Shown: positions 28,373 to 39,062 of the stretch, piece by piece
How positions within the stretch are numbered: the first letter of the stretch is position 1
Layout of the letters: each line of letters begins with the position of its first letter
Source: Shewanella saliphila
GTDB taxonomy: Bacteria > Pseudomonadota > Gammaproteobacteria > Enterobacterales > Shewanellaceae
Direction: 5' to 3'
Length of the DNA stretch: 64,000 nt
Assembly (NCBI RefSeq): GCF_014648295.1
Contig: NZ_BMQV01000012.1
Location: forward strand, 33,615 to 97,614
Notes under the pieces: model-generated
Told to the model about the DNA's origin: nothing
The model's input: only the letters and a program-made list of their open reading frames with translations
Database searches by the model: none
Position numbers and translations under genes: made by a program

Positions 28373-29779
28373 TTAACGAATAACTTTGGCATCCCAGTGA
28401 GGATAATGCTTACGTACCAGCGCATTAAATTCAACTTCAAAAGCAGAATATTGGCTATCAGACTTGCTAGACTTAGCATCTAATGGCTTACGTATCATGC
28501 CCGCACCCACTGTAACATTGGTTAAGCGATCAATAATAATAAATGCGCCAGTATTGCGATTCACATCATACTCATCAAACTGCACTGCAGCGGTAAGCGC
28601 AAAATGGCAATTACCAATTTCGTTTAAGTTAAGCTGTGAGGCTTCTTGCTGCTCAAGTGTATTCACATCAACTTTATAATTAACCGTTTCAACATGGCCA
28701 AATACTGATTTGCTACCCACTTTAATCGCATATTCACGGTCAACGTGTAGTGCCTCTTCGGTCATCCACACAACGTCGGCTTCAAAATGACTAGAAGAAT
28801 GTGGCTTTTGATGAGGACGCACCAGCATGTCACCGCGGCTCACATCAATTTCATCTTCTAATGTCAGAGTAATGGCCATACCTGCGCTGGCTTTTTCGAT
28901 ATCGCCATCGAAAGTGACAATCGATTTAACTTTGCTTTCTTTGCCTGACGGTAATGAAGCAACCGTATCGCCCACACGAATATCACCAGCACCAATCGTG
29001 CCGCAAAAGCCACGAAAATCTAGGTTTGGACGGTTTACGTATTGCACCTGTAGTCTAAATGCATCGCTTTTAGCACGGGTAACAGATACGGTGTTTAATA
29101 GTTTCATTAATGTAGAGCCAGGATACCAAGGCATCTTTTCGCTCTCATTAACAACATTATCACCACGTAGAGCAGAAATCGGTACAAAACGGACATCTTC
29201 AAAAGACAAATCTTCAGCAAACTCGCGGTAATCTTTTTTAATGTTTTGATATACCGACTGTTCGTAATCTACCGCATCCATTTTATTGATTGCGACAACA
29301 ACATGCTTAATGCCCAATAAAGAACAAATGTAACTATGACGACGGGTTTGAACCTGTACGCCATGGCGAGCGTCAATCAAAATAATCGCTAAATCACAAG
29401 TTGAAGCACCTGTAGCCATGTTACGAGTATATTGCTCATGGCCTGGAGTATCAGCAATAATAAATTTACGTTGCTCAGTGGCAAAGTAACGATACGCTAC
29501 GTCAATAGTAATACCTTGCTCACGCTCAGACTGTAAGCCATCAACCAATAAAGCTAAGTCAAAGGCTTCGTCTGTTGTATTAAAGCGTTTAGAGTCTTTC
29601 TCAATTGCAGCCATCTGATCTTCAAAAATCATTTTGCTGTCAAACAACAAGCGACCAATCAAGGTAGATTTACCATCATCAACACTGCCGCAGGTTAAAA
29701 TGCGCAGCATATCTTTGTTTTCATGAACTTTTAAATAAGCTTCAATATCCGAAGCAATTAGAGCTGTACTTGTAGACAT
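28373..29779 (-). CDS. cysN: Sulfate adenylyltransferase subunit 1 (GTPase)
   Basis: Regulatory GTPase subunit of ATP sulfurylase; with CysD it makes APS from sulfate and ATP. G-domain motifs: [15 protein letters not shown] (G1, about residues 31-45), [15 protein letters not shown] (switch I), DTPGHEQY (G3), and NKMD (G4). The C-terminal two thirds are EF-Tu-like beta-barrels. 468 aa, near the usual 475, without a fused APS kinase domain (cysC is separate here). Lies 102 bases downstream of cysD; a small CCCAGT/ACTGGG hairpin (29805-29820) is in the gap and is not followed by T. Confidence 0.96.
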   Translation of the reverse strand: MSTSTALIASDIEAYLKVHENKDMLRILTCGSVDDGKSTLIGRLLFDSKMIFEDQMAAIEKDSKRFNTTDEAFDLALLVDGLQSEREQGITIDVAYRYFATEQRKFIIADTPGHEQYTRNMATGASTCDLAIILIDARHGVQVQTRRHSYICSLLGIKHVVVAINKMDAVDYEQSVYQNIKKDYREFAEDLSFEDVRFVPISALRGDNVVNESEKMPWYPGSTLMKLLNTVSVTRAKSDAFRLQVQYVNRPNLDFRGFCGTIGAGDIRVGDTVASLPSGKESKVKSIVTFDGDIEKASAGMAITLTLEDEIDVSRGDMLVRPHQKPHSSSHFEADVVWMTEEALHVDREYAIKVGSKSVFGHVETVNYKVDVNTLEQQEASQLNLNEIGNCHFALTAAVQFDEYDVNRNTGAFIIIDRLTNVTVGAGMIRKPLDAKSSKSDSQYSAFEVEFNALVRKHYPHWDAKVIR

Positions 29780-29881
29780 CTGTATATCCTTAATCTTGCA
29801 TACTCCCAGTTTTTACTGGGTCATAAAAATGTTTTGTTTGCTGACGTAAGCAACAAACAATAAAAATTACGCCAATAAAAA

Positions 29882-30790
29882 TTAGAAGTAACCTTCCATT
29901 TTTTTCTTTTCCATTGAGCCAGCAGAGTCATTATCGATGACGCGACCTTGACGCTCAGATGTCGTACACAACAACATTTCTTGAATAATTTCTGGCAAGG
30001 TTTGCGCAACAGATTCAACAGCACCTGTTAATGGGTAGCAACCTAATGTTCTAAAGCGAACCATTTTATTTTCAGCAACTTCGCCTTCGTTAAGCTCCAT
30101 ACGCTCATCATCAACCATGATTAATGTACCATCACGCTCAACAACAGGACGCTCTTTAGCAAAATATAACTCAGGAATCTCAATCCCTTCTAGGTAGATA
30201 TATTGCCAAATATCCAACTCAGTCCAGTTTGATAATGGGAACACACGAATACTCTCACCCTTATCAACTTTACCGTTATAGATGTTCCATAATTCTGGGC
30301 GTTGATTTTTAGGGTCCCAACGATGCTTGCTATCACGGAATGAATATACACGCTCTTTAGCACGAGACTTCTCTTCATCACGACGAGCACCACCAAATGC
30401 AGCATCAAAACCATGCATATCCAGTGCTTGCTTTAAACCTTCAGTCTTCATGATGTCAGTATGCTTAGCACTGCCGTGTACAAATGGGCTAATGCCCATC
30501 TCTAAACCACGTGGATTTTTATGCACAATCAAATCAAAGCCATACTTTTTAGCCATTTGATCTCTAAACTGGATCATTTCTTTAAACTTCCAGTTTGTAT
30601 CCACATGCATCAACGGAAACGGAATTTTACCAGGGTAAAAAGCTTTACGCGCAAGGTGCAACAACACTGAAGAATCCTTACCCACTGAATACAGCATCAC
30701 TGGATTATCAAATTCTGCAGCGACCTCTCGCATAATATGAATAGATTCGGCTTCTAGTGCTTTTAAATGGGTCAATCTTTCTTCATTCAT
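29882..30790 (-). CDS. cysD: Sulfate adenylyltransferase subunit 2
   Basis: Catalytic subunit of ATP sulfurylase. The PP-loop signature [17 protein letters not shown] (about residues 36-52) is present, together with [30 protein letters not shown] and the C-terminal [13 protein letters not shown]. Starting at the ATG at 30790 gives 302 aa, the length of the E. coli protein, and aligns with its N-terminus; a TTG four codons earlier is closer to AGGA, so the exact start is not certain. The 200-base gap upstream suggests its own promoter. Confidence 0.96.
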   Translation of the reverse strand: MNEERLTHLKALEAESIHIMREVAAEFDNPVMLYSVGKDSSVLLHLARKAFYPGKIPFPLMHVDTNWKFKEMIQFRDQMAKKYGFDLIVHKNPRGLEMGISPFVHGSAKHTDIMKTEGLKQALDMHGFDAAFGGARRDEEKSRAKERVYSFRDSKHRWDPKNQRPELWNIYNGKVDKGESIRVFPLSNWTELDIWQYIYLEGIEIPELYFAKERPVVERDGTLIMVDDERMELNEGEVAENKMVRFRTLGCYPLTGAVESVAQTLPEIIQEMLLCTTSERQGRVIDNDSAGSMEKKKMEGYF

Positions 30791-31006
30791 GTGTTTATTC
30801 AAATCCTAAATTAATCAATATCCATGTTGAACAAGCATATATGCAGGTTCAAATCGTATTTATACAAAACGAATAACTGACGTAAATCTCATTTTTAACG
30901 CATTTATGGCGATAATCTACCATATACGCAGGAGTTTTTCCTGATAAAAACAGAAAAACTAATGCACCAAAGACATCATTTTCAACTTAATTAGTCCAAA
31001 AACGTA

Positions 31007-31879
31007 TCAATGATGCCAATGTTTGTTATATGCACCTGAGCGGCCTAAAATTCCGTCCCAAATCCCTCTAACCATGTACGTAAAACGTTTACGCTTATTG
31101 GTTTGCATTACGCTATTTAAAAAGAACCTAATCGGCATAAAAAACAAACAACGTACTTTCCAATATGTCGGCACATAAGGGCGACGACTCAACAACAAAA
31201 TATTTCTAAATTGATAATAAAGTCTTATTGGTGCGCCTACCTTATAGGTTACCCCAATAAACTTACTCCTTGAGTCACCTAAACGGTGAATCATTTCAAC
31301 CTGCTTAGCACGTGCTATCGACAAGTTCATACTTCGGGCTCGCCAACACCATTCGTGATCAACGCCATCAATAAACAATGACTCGTCTTTTAAACCCACT
31401 TCATCAATTGCGCTTAAATCAATCATCATTCCAGAAGCGATAATCTGGGTAACGCCAACCAATTGTTCATAATCAAACACTTCACGCTGCACTAAAGAGC
31501 GCACACTTTTATCAGAAAAAGAGCAGTGAATCCTTGGGCCAATGGCCACAATCTCTTGTTTCATCGCTTTAGAAGCTTTAAGCAAACTACTTAGATTAAA
31601 CACCATATCACTCGGTATCAAACTGTCTTGATCAAGCAATATCGCGTACTCACAACCAAGCTTAAGTAAATGAACAATTCCGGCATTATGCGCTGCTGCA
31701 ATACCGATGTTTTCAGGAAAATGCAGATAAGTGTAATGTTCAATCACTTTTTTAAAATTATGCGGTTTCGGGCTATTATCAATAATAATAACCTCTTCGG
31801 TTTGCCCATACAGACGGGTTAACAAACGCTCTGTTAACGCTAAGTCTGGATTGTAAACAACAAGAATGGCGCCGATCAT
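31007..31879 (-). CDS. Family 2 glycosyltransferase, rhamnosyltransferase-like
   Basis: Cytoplasmic GT-A sugar transferase of 290 aa. It begins IGAILVVYNPD, with nucleotide-binding IIIDNSPKP, FPENIGIAAAHNAGI and the metal motif DQDS (LLDQDSLIP, about residue 93). Later WCWRARSMNLSIARAK matches the acceptor region of WbbL/RfbF-type rhamnosyltransferases. The donor sugar is not decided by sequence, and no dTDP-rhamnose genes occur in the window. Starts two bases after the stop of the upstream GT2 gene, so it is coupled to it. Confidence 0.88.
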   Translation of the reverse strand: MIGAILVVYNPDLALTERLLTRLYGQTEEVIIIDNSPKPHNFKKVIEHYTYLHFPENIGIAAAHNAGIVHLLKLGCEYAILLDQDSLIPSDMVFNLSSLLKASKAMKQEIVAIGPRIHCSFSDKSVRSLVQREVFDYEQLVGVTQIIASGMMIDLSAIDEVGLKDESLFIDGVDHEWCWRARSMNLSIARAKQVEMIHRLGDSRSKFIGVTYKVGAPIRLYYQFRNILLLSRRPYVPTYWKVRCLFFMPIRFFLNSVMQTNKRKRFTYMVRGIWDGILGRSGAYNKHWHH

Positions 31880-31881
31880 GG

Positions 31882-32787
31882 CTAATGATGTCTCTTTAAA
31901 TTAAGTAAAAAACGATCGCACTTATACGCAAACTTTATCCCCCAAGCAGGCATCATACGCAGCGTTAACACCATTAATGCATAACAATAATTCTGCAATG
32001 ACCGCTGTGATAAAGACTCCATAGCCAGTAAACGCGCTTTAAACTCATTAACAGATTTTCCGCGGCCTCGGCGCTTATAAAAACCATTAATGCGCCTAAA
32101 ATGGAGCAAAGGTTCACGCACATTAGCAAACTTACAACCATCTTTGGCTAGTGCTATCCACAAAAAGTAATCTTGGGTATTGAGCATTTCCGCCATGTAG
32201 CGATGACCACGTTCAAACACAGAAAAACGAATAGCGACTGTAGGGTGGTTTATCGGACAGCGACGGCTAAATGACTTTAATAATTTAGAGTGAGTTAAGG
32301 GCAATCGGCGAATACCGACACGATTTCCAGTCTCATCAATCTCCCATAAAGCTGAACCTAAAATATCAACATCGGGATGCTTTTCCAACAAGGTTATCTG
32401 CTTTTCAAATCGATGAGGAACACAAATGTCATCAGCATCCATTCTAAAAAAATACTTAGGTTTTAATGGCAGTGTCATCTCAATGATATAATTCATGCAT
32501 ACACTTAAACCACGGTTAACTAAACCGTGTACCAAAATCATATTAGGGTGTTGTTTTTCTTTTTTAGATAAATAAAGTGAGATTTCTTCACTCACGTTGC
32601 CATCTAGAACGACCACAAAAAGAGACGGGGATAGGGTTTGATTCAACACACTGTCTACAGCCTGTGTGACCCACTCTAAGCGATCATTCATGTAAACAGA
32701 CATGCCGCAAACACTAGAAACAGTGGATGGTAATGGTGAAGATGATTGCAGAATAAACTGACTTTTTGACGCTAGGTTTAAACTCAT
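31882..32787 (-). CDS. Family 2 glycosyltransferase
   Basis: GT-A fold enzyme of 301 aa. MSVYMNDRLEWVTQAVDSVLNQT (residues 29 on) is the family start, so the first 28 residues are an unusual polar lead; internal ATG at residue 29 is an alternative start. FRMDADDICVPHRFEKQ supplies the metal-binding DxD (about 115), and INHPTVAIR with YFLWIALAK the acceptor part. It transfers an activated sugar to a lipid-linked intermediate in the cytoplasm. Part of a three-gene GT2 run; donor unknown. Confidence 0.87.
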   Translation of the reverse strand: MSLNLASKSQFILQSSSPLPSTVSSVCGMSVYMNDRLEWVTQAVDSVLNQTLSPSLFVVVLDGNVSEEISLYLSKKEKQHPNMILVHGLVNRGLSVCMNYIIEMTLPLKPKYFFRMDADDICVPHRFEKQITLLEKHPDVDILGSALWEIDETGNRVGIRRLPLTHSKLLKSFSRRCPINHPTVAIRFSVFERGHRYMAEMLNTQDYFLWIALAKDGCKFANVREPLLHFRRINGFYKRRGRGKSVNEFKARLLAMESLSQRSLQNYCYALMVLTLRMMPAWGIKFAYKCDRFLLNLKRHH

Positions 32788-32890
32788 GATGTCTCGGTAT
32801 TAAAAAAACAACCAAAAAAAACTAGTCATCAATAGACAAGCTAATCGAGTAATAGTAACAAATTTCTCACACTAACTCACATCATTAGTG

Positions 32891-34744
32891 TTATTTCGAC
32901 TTTACTTCAACCTTAGCGTATTCATCGCTAAAGTCTTTAATCGCAAAGTTCTCACGTCTCAGGGTCAAGTTAGGATTATAAGCAGGGTCAGCTGCTATCA
33001 CCTGTTGCCAGTGTGTCTGTAAATACGTTAACTCATTTTTAAAACGTAATACTTTCTCTGGGGTATCTTCATGGCCACGAGAAACAGACTCATGATGATA
33101 CAAAACAGCCTCTGCACAGTATAAATTACGTCGCCCTAATGACATCACCTTTAAGCATAGGTCAACATCATTGAAGGCAATAGACAAATCTTGTTCATTT
33201 AAGCCATCAACAGCCCAAAAATCAGCGGTTTTAACCAATAAACAAGCCGCAGTGACCGCACTGTAATTGTGGCTTGCCACTAGACGATTCATATAACCAT
33301 TATGATCCGCAGGGAAATATTTATGCGCATGCCCTGCACCACCACCATAGCCCATCACCACGCCAGCATGTTGAATGCGATCATCAGAAAAAAGCAACTT
33401 AGCGCCTACACAGCCAATATCTGGTCGTAATACTTGGCACAACATGTCGCGTAACCAATCAGCAGAAATCACTTCTATATCATTATTCACCAAGGCTAAA
33501 ATATCACCTTTTGCGTGCTTAGCAGCAAAGTTGTTAATGGCTGAATAATTGAACACTTTGTCATAATTAATCACCCTAATTTTAGGGTGTAAATCAAGCT
33601 CAGCGAAATATTGTAAACACTCAGCATCATCAGAGCTATTGTTTATCAACAAAATTTCATAATTCGCGTAGGTGGTTTTATTTAATATCGACTCAATACA
33701 CGCTTTAACTAAAGCCAAACCATTACGAGTAGGAATAATAATAGACACAAGAGGTGAATCGTCAGCATGCCAACGTAAGCGTAAAGCAGGGTTTGTTGCA
33801 GGTAATAAATCGGCAAACGGTTGGTATAAATCAGTAACCAAAGCGGCGGCTTGGCTAAAACACGGTGTATCGTCAGGACGTGATAACAACACCAATGGGA
33901 TATGCTGAATATGTTTATCGGCAGAATAAAAATAGCTATAGCATAAAAAAACACTCACATCGAAATAAGATATCTCATGAGATTTTCCGCTAAACACCTC
34001 GCCCCAAGCCTTAAATAGGCGACTTAATGAGTCTACCCATATCCCAGAATGAATATACCCAGTGGTTAACTGTAAATCAGGGTTCCAATCGGGTTTGAAA
34101 TCAGGAAAACATGCTTCACCGAGCGAGTTATAACGGTCGGTGTCAACATAAGCCACCTGAGTATTTGCATCTACAACCTCAGGTATTAGCAGACGAACAT
34201 CTTTGACAAGCTTATCGCCTGCGTACATCACAAAGCAGGCTTGCTCGAGTACGGGTAAATCAATAGCAGTAGCATCTGACACCACAATAAATGGGCTATC
34301 TAATTGCGACGCTAACAATGCATTCACGCTTTTTTCATGCTCCACATGGCATAAAAAAATTATTGCAGAAAAAGCACTCGACTGCTCAGCAATACTGTCT
34401 AGAGTATGCTGGATTAATTCAGGATCGTATTCAGGTATACAAACGAGTAAGTTTAAGGCGGGTAAGGTAGCGGTTTTTGACAGGTTTGATGCGTTAGCAT
34501 CTTGCTTGGCTGTAACGGCTAACAAAGAGTTGATATAAGTGCGTTGGTAAGCTTGGTAGGCATCATAAGAGCGTGTTAGCTCTTCAATGGTTTGTAGTTG
34601 ATACAGCAGACCACTTTTATGTAAGTTACGGCTATACGCGGCGACTAACTTGGGATGGCGTTTAACCCATTCAACCCAAGAGTTTGGGGTAATAGCGATA
34701 ACAGACTTAACTAATTTAACCGCAAGCTTTCTAACTGTTTGCAA
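32891..34744 (-). CDS. Two-part family 2 glycosyltransferase, 617 aa
   Basis: The C-terminal 290 residues are a full GT2 domain: VSIIIPTRNGLALVKACIES, ILLINNSSDD, LALVNNDIEVISADWL (metal-binding ND), AACLLVKTADFWAVDGL and NDVDLCLKVMSLGRRN, then YHHESVSRG. The N-terminal 300 residues include a second, weaker GT-like region (LLVCIPEYDPELIQHTLDSI) without a clear DxD. This layout is common in O-antigen and capsule loci. Cytoplasmic, probably peripheral to the membrane. It precedes the two smaller GT2 genes by about 100 bases in the same direction. Confidence 0.88.
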   Translation of the reverse strand: MQTVRKLAVKLVKSVIAITPNSWVEWVKRHPKLVAAYSRNLHKSGLLYQLQTIEELTRSYDAYQAYQRTYINSLLAVTAKQDANASNLSKTATLPALNLLVCIPEYDPELIQHTLDSIAEQSSAFSAIIFLCHVEHEKSVNALLASQLDSPFIVVSDATAIDLPVLEQACFVMYAGDKLVKDVRLLIPEVVDANTQVAYVDTDRYNSLGEACFPDFKPDWNPDLQLTTGYIHSGIWVDSLSRLFKAWGEVFSGKSHEISYFDVSVFLCYSYFYSADKHIQHIPLVLLSRPDDTPCFSQAAALVTDLYQPFADLLPATNPALRLRWHADDSPLVSIIIPTRNGLALVKACIESILNKTTYANYEILLINNSSDDAECLQYFAELDLHPKIRVINYDKVFNYSAINNFAAKHAKGDILALVNNDIEVISADWLRDMLCQVLRPDIGCVGAKLLFSDDRIQHAGVVMGYGGGAGHAHKYFPADHNGYMNRLVASHNYSAVTAACLLVKTADFWAVDGLNEQDLSIAFNDVDLCLKVMSLGRRNLYCAEAVLYHHESVSRGHEDTPEKVLRFKNELTYLQTHWQQVIAADPAYNPNLTLRRENFAIKDFSDEYAKVEVKSK

Positions 34745-34778
34745 CTACAATATCCTTATTTTAATAACAGTAAATTAA

Positions 34779-36116
34779 TCAGTCTGATTGCTTCAAGTTA
34801 TCAATTTTATTTTCATAATACTTTATCTTTGCTCTAATCAACGAACCAGATGGTCTTAACTCTTGTGCTCGCGTCATTAAAGCGTACGCAAGTCCGAAAT
34901 CACGATTGGTTTCGGCAAAAATGGCAACCTCACGCAGTAAGTCCGCATCGCTAAAATCATCAGAAATGGATAATTGATTTCTCAATCGCCCTACATCAGC
35001 ATGTTCATTGACCGTAAGCGTTGACTGAGATTGCTTGCCTAACTTTTGTCGTATATAACCAATAAATTGTTTAAACATATTTTGTTTAGATACCTCACTT
35101 AACTGGTAATCTTTTAAAAGATATTGGCCAAAATCACTTTTAAAACATGGCAGGTAAGAAACTAAGTAAAGTGAACGACATAATTCTTTATATAAAACAG
35201 CATCCTTTTCATTTATATAATCTGCAACAGTGACAAATTGCTCCAAGGTCAATTTTTGCTCACAATAAGGTTGAGGCGAACACGTTAAAGCATCATCAAG
35301 TAAGCTGTCAGCCTTATTAACATCATGACTTTTACAAAATTGCGCCAAAAATTCATGAGCTTGCAGTTTGTAACGTTCAAATGTAGCGGCATCTAATAAT
35401 GAAAACTGTTGTTGAGTTGAAACGTAAGCTTGTAATATTTTATCCGCTCTCGAAGCTGCACCTGTAGAGCAAAATAAATTGATCCACCGTTTAAACTCTA
35501 GAGCCTCAAAAGAATAAGAAGGATTAATCTTATTACTAATATTGACTGGCGGAGTCAGCCCCAAAATATCATAAAAATCAGTAATAATGGTTCCACCTTC
35601 AAAGCCAGAGGAACCATATGCTCGCAAAATAAATTGATCGGCAGGAAGCTGCTCAATCAACTGCTCCAATTTAACTAAATAAAAGCGAGGTAACGTCGGC
35701 CTAACGTTAATGAGCTTTGTATTGCCATGCCGCTTAACCGATTGATTATATAGAGACTCAAAACTTTCTAAAGGATTGCGAACATAGGCGATAAAACGTG
35801 CATTTGGCAATAAGTTGAAAATATCATTTAACCGCTCGAAGAAAAATTCAGAACTCAATACAAGCGTATGCATGTTAAGCGCTTCACATTGACTAATGAG
35901 CCTTAATACTTTGTCAGGGTTTAGTGTTCTTTCGTTATCGACTTTGTCATAAATTGCATTTAGATTTCCTGAGCTTACCCCGTTAACATCAGTAGTATGC
36001 TTAGGGTAAAAAATGCCATTTTCAGCCAGTCTTGCACGATCGTTTTGCAAGCAATATTGAATAGCTGAAGTGCCCGTTTTTGGAGGACCAATATGAATAA
36101 AAATGTTAACAGTCAT
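34779..36116 (-). CDS. Sulfotransferase-like protein with C-terminal RPxGP-type tail
   Basis: Predicted PAPS-dependent sulfotransferase, 445 aa. The 5'-phosphosulfate loop is IHIGPPKTGTSAIQ (residues 7-20), and a candidate 3'-phosphate segment is FIAYVRNPLESFESLYNQ (about 108). Both are expected for the family. No signal peptide, so it acts in the cytoplasm on lipid-linked or nucleotide sugars. Its last 52 residues (394-445) carry AYALMTRAQELRPSGSLIRA, a divergent copy of a tail also present in three other cluster proteins. Lies close upstream of the 617-aa GT2 gene. Confidence 0.85.
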   Translation of the reverse strand: MTVNIFIHIGPPKTGTSAIQYCLQNDRARLAENGIFYPKHTTDVNGVSSGNLNAIYDKVDNERTLNPDKVLRLISQCEALNMHTLVLSSEFFFERLNDIFNLLPNARFIAYVRNPLESFESLYNQSVKRHGNTKLINVRPTLPRFYLVKLEQLIEQLPADQFILRAYGSSGFEGGTIITDFYDILGLTPPVNISNKINPSYSFEALEFKRWINLFCSTGAASRADKILQAYVSTQQQFSLLDAATFERYKLQAHEFLAQFCKSHDVNKADSLLDDALTCSPQPYCEQKLTLEQFVTVADYINEKDAVLYKELCRSLYLVSYLPCFKSDFGQYLLKDYQLSEVSKQNMFKQFIGYIRQKLGKQSQSTLTVNEHADVGRLRNQLSISDDFSDADLLREVAIFAETNRDFGLAYALMTRAQELRPSGSLIRAKIKYYENKIDNLKQSD

Positions 36117-36153
36117 TTAAACACCACTAAAAAAACAGCTTCAGTTCTGACAA

Positions 36154-36888
36154 TCAGCCAATAACCGAACGATGGCTTAATAATTCATTAAGCATATCTG
36201 TGTAGCCTAAACTGTCTACCAGCTCAGCATCTAAATTAGCCATGACAAATGAGATAAGTTCAGCATCAAAACTGTCCATGTAAGTATTATCCAGATAAGT
36301 ACTCGATTTAAACTTTTTGTTTGTTTCCATGTCTTTTAGGCTAGTATATTGTTGCTTATCGTTCATTCTTTTTACTTCATTCTTCGGCACAACAAAAGCC
36401 TGTTCTTTAGCTGAAACCCCCAATTTATTTGCAAGTTTACTCGCTGTTGCTTTAGGGTGTTTAAGTAACATCTCATAACGGACATGAATGAGGTCTTTAC
36501 TAGACTGATAGTTCCAATTCATGGCATTCCATAGCTCAACAGGCGATGCAAACCTTAACTGAACAGAATCCGGGTTACTACCATCAAAAATAATAATTCT
36601 GCTCTTAACAAAATCGCCAAAGTCTCGTTCAGCTTTAATATTTAAACGTGCACTTACAAAATATTTATGTAGCGAAACTAAGAATGAAAAAGGATTTTTA
36701 GTGACAAAATAAGCTGCGTCATATGACACCTCATAAGTCACTGAGGAGTCATTCGAAATGATAGGAAGAAATCCATGTTTCCAACCCAGTAAATTGTTGC
36801 GAACCTCGCAATCAAAATTAGACTCTAAAATCGATTTAGAAAAGTTTGTGCCGCTTCTAAAACAACCTAACACCGCAATTTTTTTCAT
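36154..36888 (-). CDS. Small sulfotransferase-like P-loop protein
   Basis: A 244-aa protein beginning KKIAVLGCFRSGTNFSKSIL, the phosphosulfate-binding loop of a sulfotransferase-like fold (GxxRSGTxF). VTKNPFSFLVSLHKYF (about 84) takes the place of the usual R-DP-3'-phosphate segment, and VRYEMLLKHPKATASKLANK is typical of the family's C-terminal half. Cytoplasmic. Its ATG lies one base after the stop of the neighbouring gene in reverse order (gene at 36890), showing tight coupling. The substrate is unknown. Confidence 0.8.
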   Translation of the reverse strand: MKKIAVLGCFRSGTNFSKSILESNFDCEVRNNLLGWKHGFLPIISNDSSVTYEVSYDAAYFVTKNPFSFLVSLHKYFVSARLNIKAERDFGDFVKSRIIIFDGSNPDSVQLRFASPVELWNAMNWNYQSSKDLIHVRYEMLLKHPKATASKLANKLGVSAKEQAFVVPKNEVKRMNDKQQYTSLKDMETNKKFKSSTYLDNTYMDSFDAELISFVMANLDAELVDSLGYTDMLNELLSHRSVIG

Positions 36889-36889
36889 A

Positions 36890-37885
36890 TTAACTCTTCA
36901 CTAACTGGCTTTTATACTGGGCAATTTTCTTTAAAATCATTGGTCCTCGAGGTCGGTAAACTCGAGCCTTTTGCATTAACGACATCGCTAAACGAAGATC
37001 AACAGACTCCATCTTTAAAGCGCAATCACGGTAAAAATCAGCCGCCTCTTTGGCATTATCAAACAGTTTTGGCTGGTTAATCGCCTGCGCAAGATAATGA
37101 CCATCAGCAACGATTTCCATAAAATCAACTGACTCAATGATATCACTAAGTGTTGGATATGCGTGCAATATTGCGTTAAATACATCAACATTACGGTCTT
37201 CAACATTGGTGGTTAAATACAATGCTGTTGCTTGCGTATTTTCGATTAATTTATATTTATCAGAATACTTGCGTGCAAGTAGCACCGTTTCAGTCCCCTT
37301 GAGCATCGCCATTGCTTTAAACCAAATATCATCAGCGTTTTGCGCAATTTGAGAAAATACATCAAACTTAACAACGTCAGTATGTAAACTATTAACTGGA
37401 TAAAAAACTCCACCATATCCAATAGGCATAATACTGAATGTTGCCCATAACGTTGTTTCATTTTTTAATAATGGCCATTCGGCATAACTTGAAAAAGCCC
37501 CTTTGTCTCCCCGTTTAATCACTCGGCCACGGCTGGCAATTATCGCAGTAGGCTGCGCGTTATGAGCATCAACAAATGCTTGAACAGTACCAGCAGGAAT
37601 AATAATGTCATCATCAAATGTGATGATATTGGCATCAGGAAAGTCAACTAAGGTTGGCACTAACTTTTTGTAACTCTTATAGTTAGGACAAAAGCGCACT
37701 TCGAACAATTCATCTTCTAATCCTGCCAGCTGCTCAGGTAGTTGCTGACGGGTGAGTTCAGTTTCATCTAGCCAAAGAATAATTTTATCAACTTGATAGG
37801 TTTGCTTTTTAAGCGATTCAATCACTAGATGAACCACATTAATGCGCTCAGCATAAGAGGTTAATGATATGATAATGTTACCCAT
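36890..37885 (-). CDS. GT-A glycosyltransferase with C-terminal RPRGP tail
   Basis: A 331-aa protein beginning GNIIISLTSYAERINVVHLVIESL, with a metal-binding DDD in IITFDDDIIIPAG (about 92). This is a GT2-like group often found in capsule loci. The C-terminal 47 residues carry RLAMSLMQKARVYRPRGPMI, one of four copies of the shared tail. The start at ATG 37885 is chosen because GAGGG lies six bases before it; an ATG four codons earlier overlaps that ribosome site. It overlaps the upstream gene's end by 8 bases, so the two are translationally coupled. Confidence 0.8.
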   Translation of the reverse strand: MGNIIISLTSYAERINVVHLVIESLKKQTYQVDKIILWLDETELTRQQLPEQLAGLEDELFEVRFCPNYKSYKKLVPTLVDFPDANIITFDDDIIIPAGTVQAFVDAHNAQPTAIIASRGRVIKRGDKGAFSSYAEWPLLKNETTLWATFSIMPIGYGGVFYPVNSLHTDVVKFDVFSQIAQNADDIWFKAMAMLKGTETVLLARKYSDKYKLIENTQATALYLTTNVEDRNVDVFNAILHAYPTLSDIIESVDFMEIVADGHYLAQAINQPKLFDNAKEAADFYRDCALKMESVDLRLAMSLMQKARVYRPRGPMILKKIAQYKSQLVKS

Positions 37886-39062
37886 TTTTACCCTCATGAT
37901 TAAGCCTTGCTTTGTATTGTTTAATTTTTTTTATGATAATAGGCCCTCTAGGCCTTAGTGTATTCGCAACCTCCATTAAGCTTAGAGATTTCTCCATATC
38001 GACATTCTCTAACGCTATTGCACCGTCTCGCAGTGCATTAGTCACCTGACCAGATAGATAATTAGATACTGATAATAAGTAATCTGAATACACTAAATTA
38101 ACATCTGACAAGCCAACATTTCTAAGTATTTTTTTTAATACATTAAAATCGTTAAACTCAGCATTTTTAATAAGCTCTAAGACATTTCTGTACCGTAACT
38201 CAATAAAACTATGTGCTTTTATCATATAGTCATCAGAGATAAAGTGATCAAAGAATTCTATTCGTTTTTGCTCATAGTCATCTACATTACCTTGCGGTAA
38301 GTGAATAGTTTTTTTCTCATATTCAAGATAGCAAAAACCATTTCTATTATCTTTAAAAGTTCCACCACCTTTAGGACGACCGCGCCCTAATAAGGATATA
38401 TATTCTAATCGACTACGATACATCCGATGTATAACTAAATATGGTTTAATCTCCCCAATAGATTCAAGCTGTTGATTATCTTTTGAAAACTTAGCCTCAG
38501 TTCCATCAGCTAACACACTTAATACCCCATCAGCACTAACATTATGGATATCAAGATTATTAATATTAATGCTTAGGTTTGTAATGGATTTAACTAATCG
38601 ATGATGCTCACCAACAATTACTGATTCAATTGCGGGCGAAAACGGTACATCTTCAATTTTATTTAACCATTCAAATGAAATAACATCTGATTTTATTAAA
38701 CTTAAACAATGACTTACCGATGACACCATATCCATTGGAGTCCAGAACTCATCAATATCAAGAAACATGATATGAGAAAAATTTGATTTTTTTGCTAAAG
38801 AAAAAGCATGTTCATACACTTTTTTTTGCGGGGTTTTAGCATTACTAAGAAAAAAATCATTTCCATCTATGAAAGTAACACTGTCAATTTCTGAAAGTGC
38901 ATTAGAAAGTTCATCCGTATTATCAGTAGTATTGTTAACGTAAATATCAATCGCATCAAAACCAAAATGTAAGTGATGAAAAATCCATTCAGGCAAATAA
39001 GCCGCTTCATCTTTGGCAATCGCAACTAATTTGACCTTAGGACTAATACTATTGCTAGTCAT
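37878..39062 (-). CDS. GT92/GT2-like glycosyltransferase with C-terminal RPRGP tail
   Basis: A 394-aa protein with KLVAIAKDEAAYLPEWIFHH, DAIDIYVNNTTDNT and the DxD-type MFLDIDEFW, diagnostic of the GT2_4/GT92-like group. The last 51 residues include KSLSLMEVANTLRPRGPIII, a clear copy of the shared tail. ATG 39062 is preferred, with AGAAGG six bases upstream; an in-frame ATG at 39077 lies inside that site. Visibly more AT-rich than the sulfate genes. It overlaps the stop of the upstream sulfotransferase gene, so it belongs to the same transcript. Confidence 0.8.
   Translation of the reverse strand: MTSNSISPKVKLVAIAKDEAAYLPEWIFHHLHFGFDAIDIYVNNTTDNTDELSNALSEIDSVTFIDGNDFFLSNAKTPQKKVYEHAFSLAKKSNFSHIMFLDIDEFWTPMDMVSSVSHCLSLIKSDVISFEWLNKIEDVPFSPAIESVIVGEHHRLVKSITNLSININNLDIHNVSADGVLSVLADGTEAKFSKDNQQLESIGEIKPYLVIHRMYRSRLEYISLLGRGRPKGGGTFKDNRNGFCYLEYEKKTIHLPQGNVDDYEQKRIEFFDHFISDDYMIKAHSFIELRYRNVLELIKNAEFNDFNVLKKILRNVGLSDVNLVYSDYLLSVSNYLSGQVTNALRDGAIALENVDMEKSLSLMEVANTLRPRGPIIIKKIKQYKARLNHEGKNG

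Noticed and set aside
29805..29820. CCCAGT/ACTGGG hairpin between cysD and cysN as a terminator
   Set aside because: Short stem, no T-run after it on the minus strand, and the two genes need to be co-expressed.
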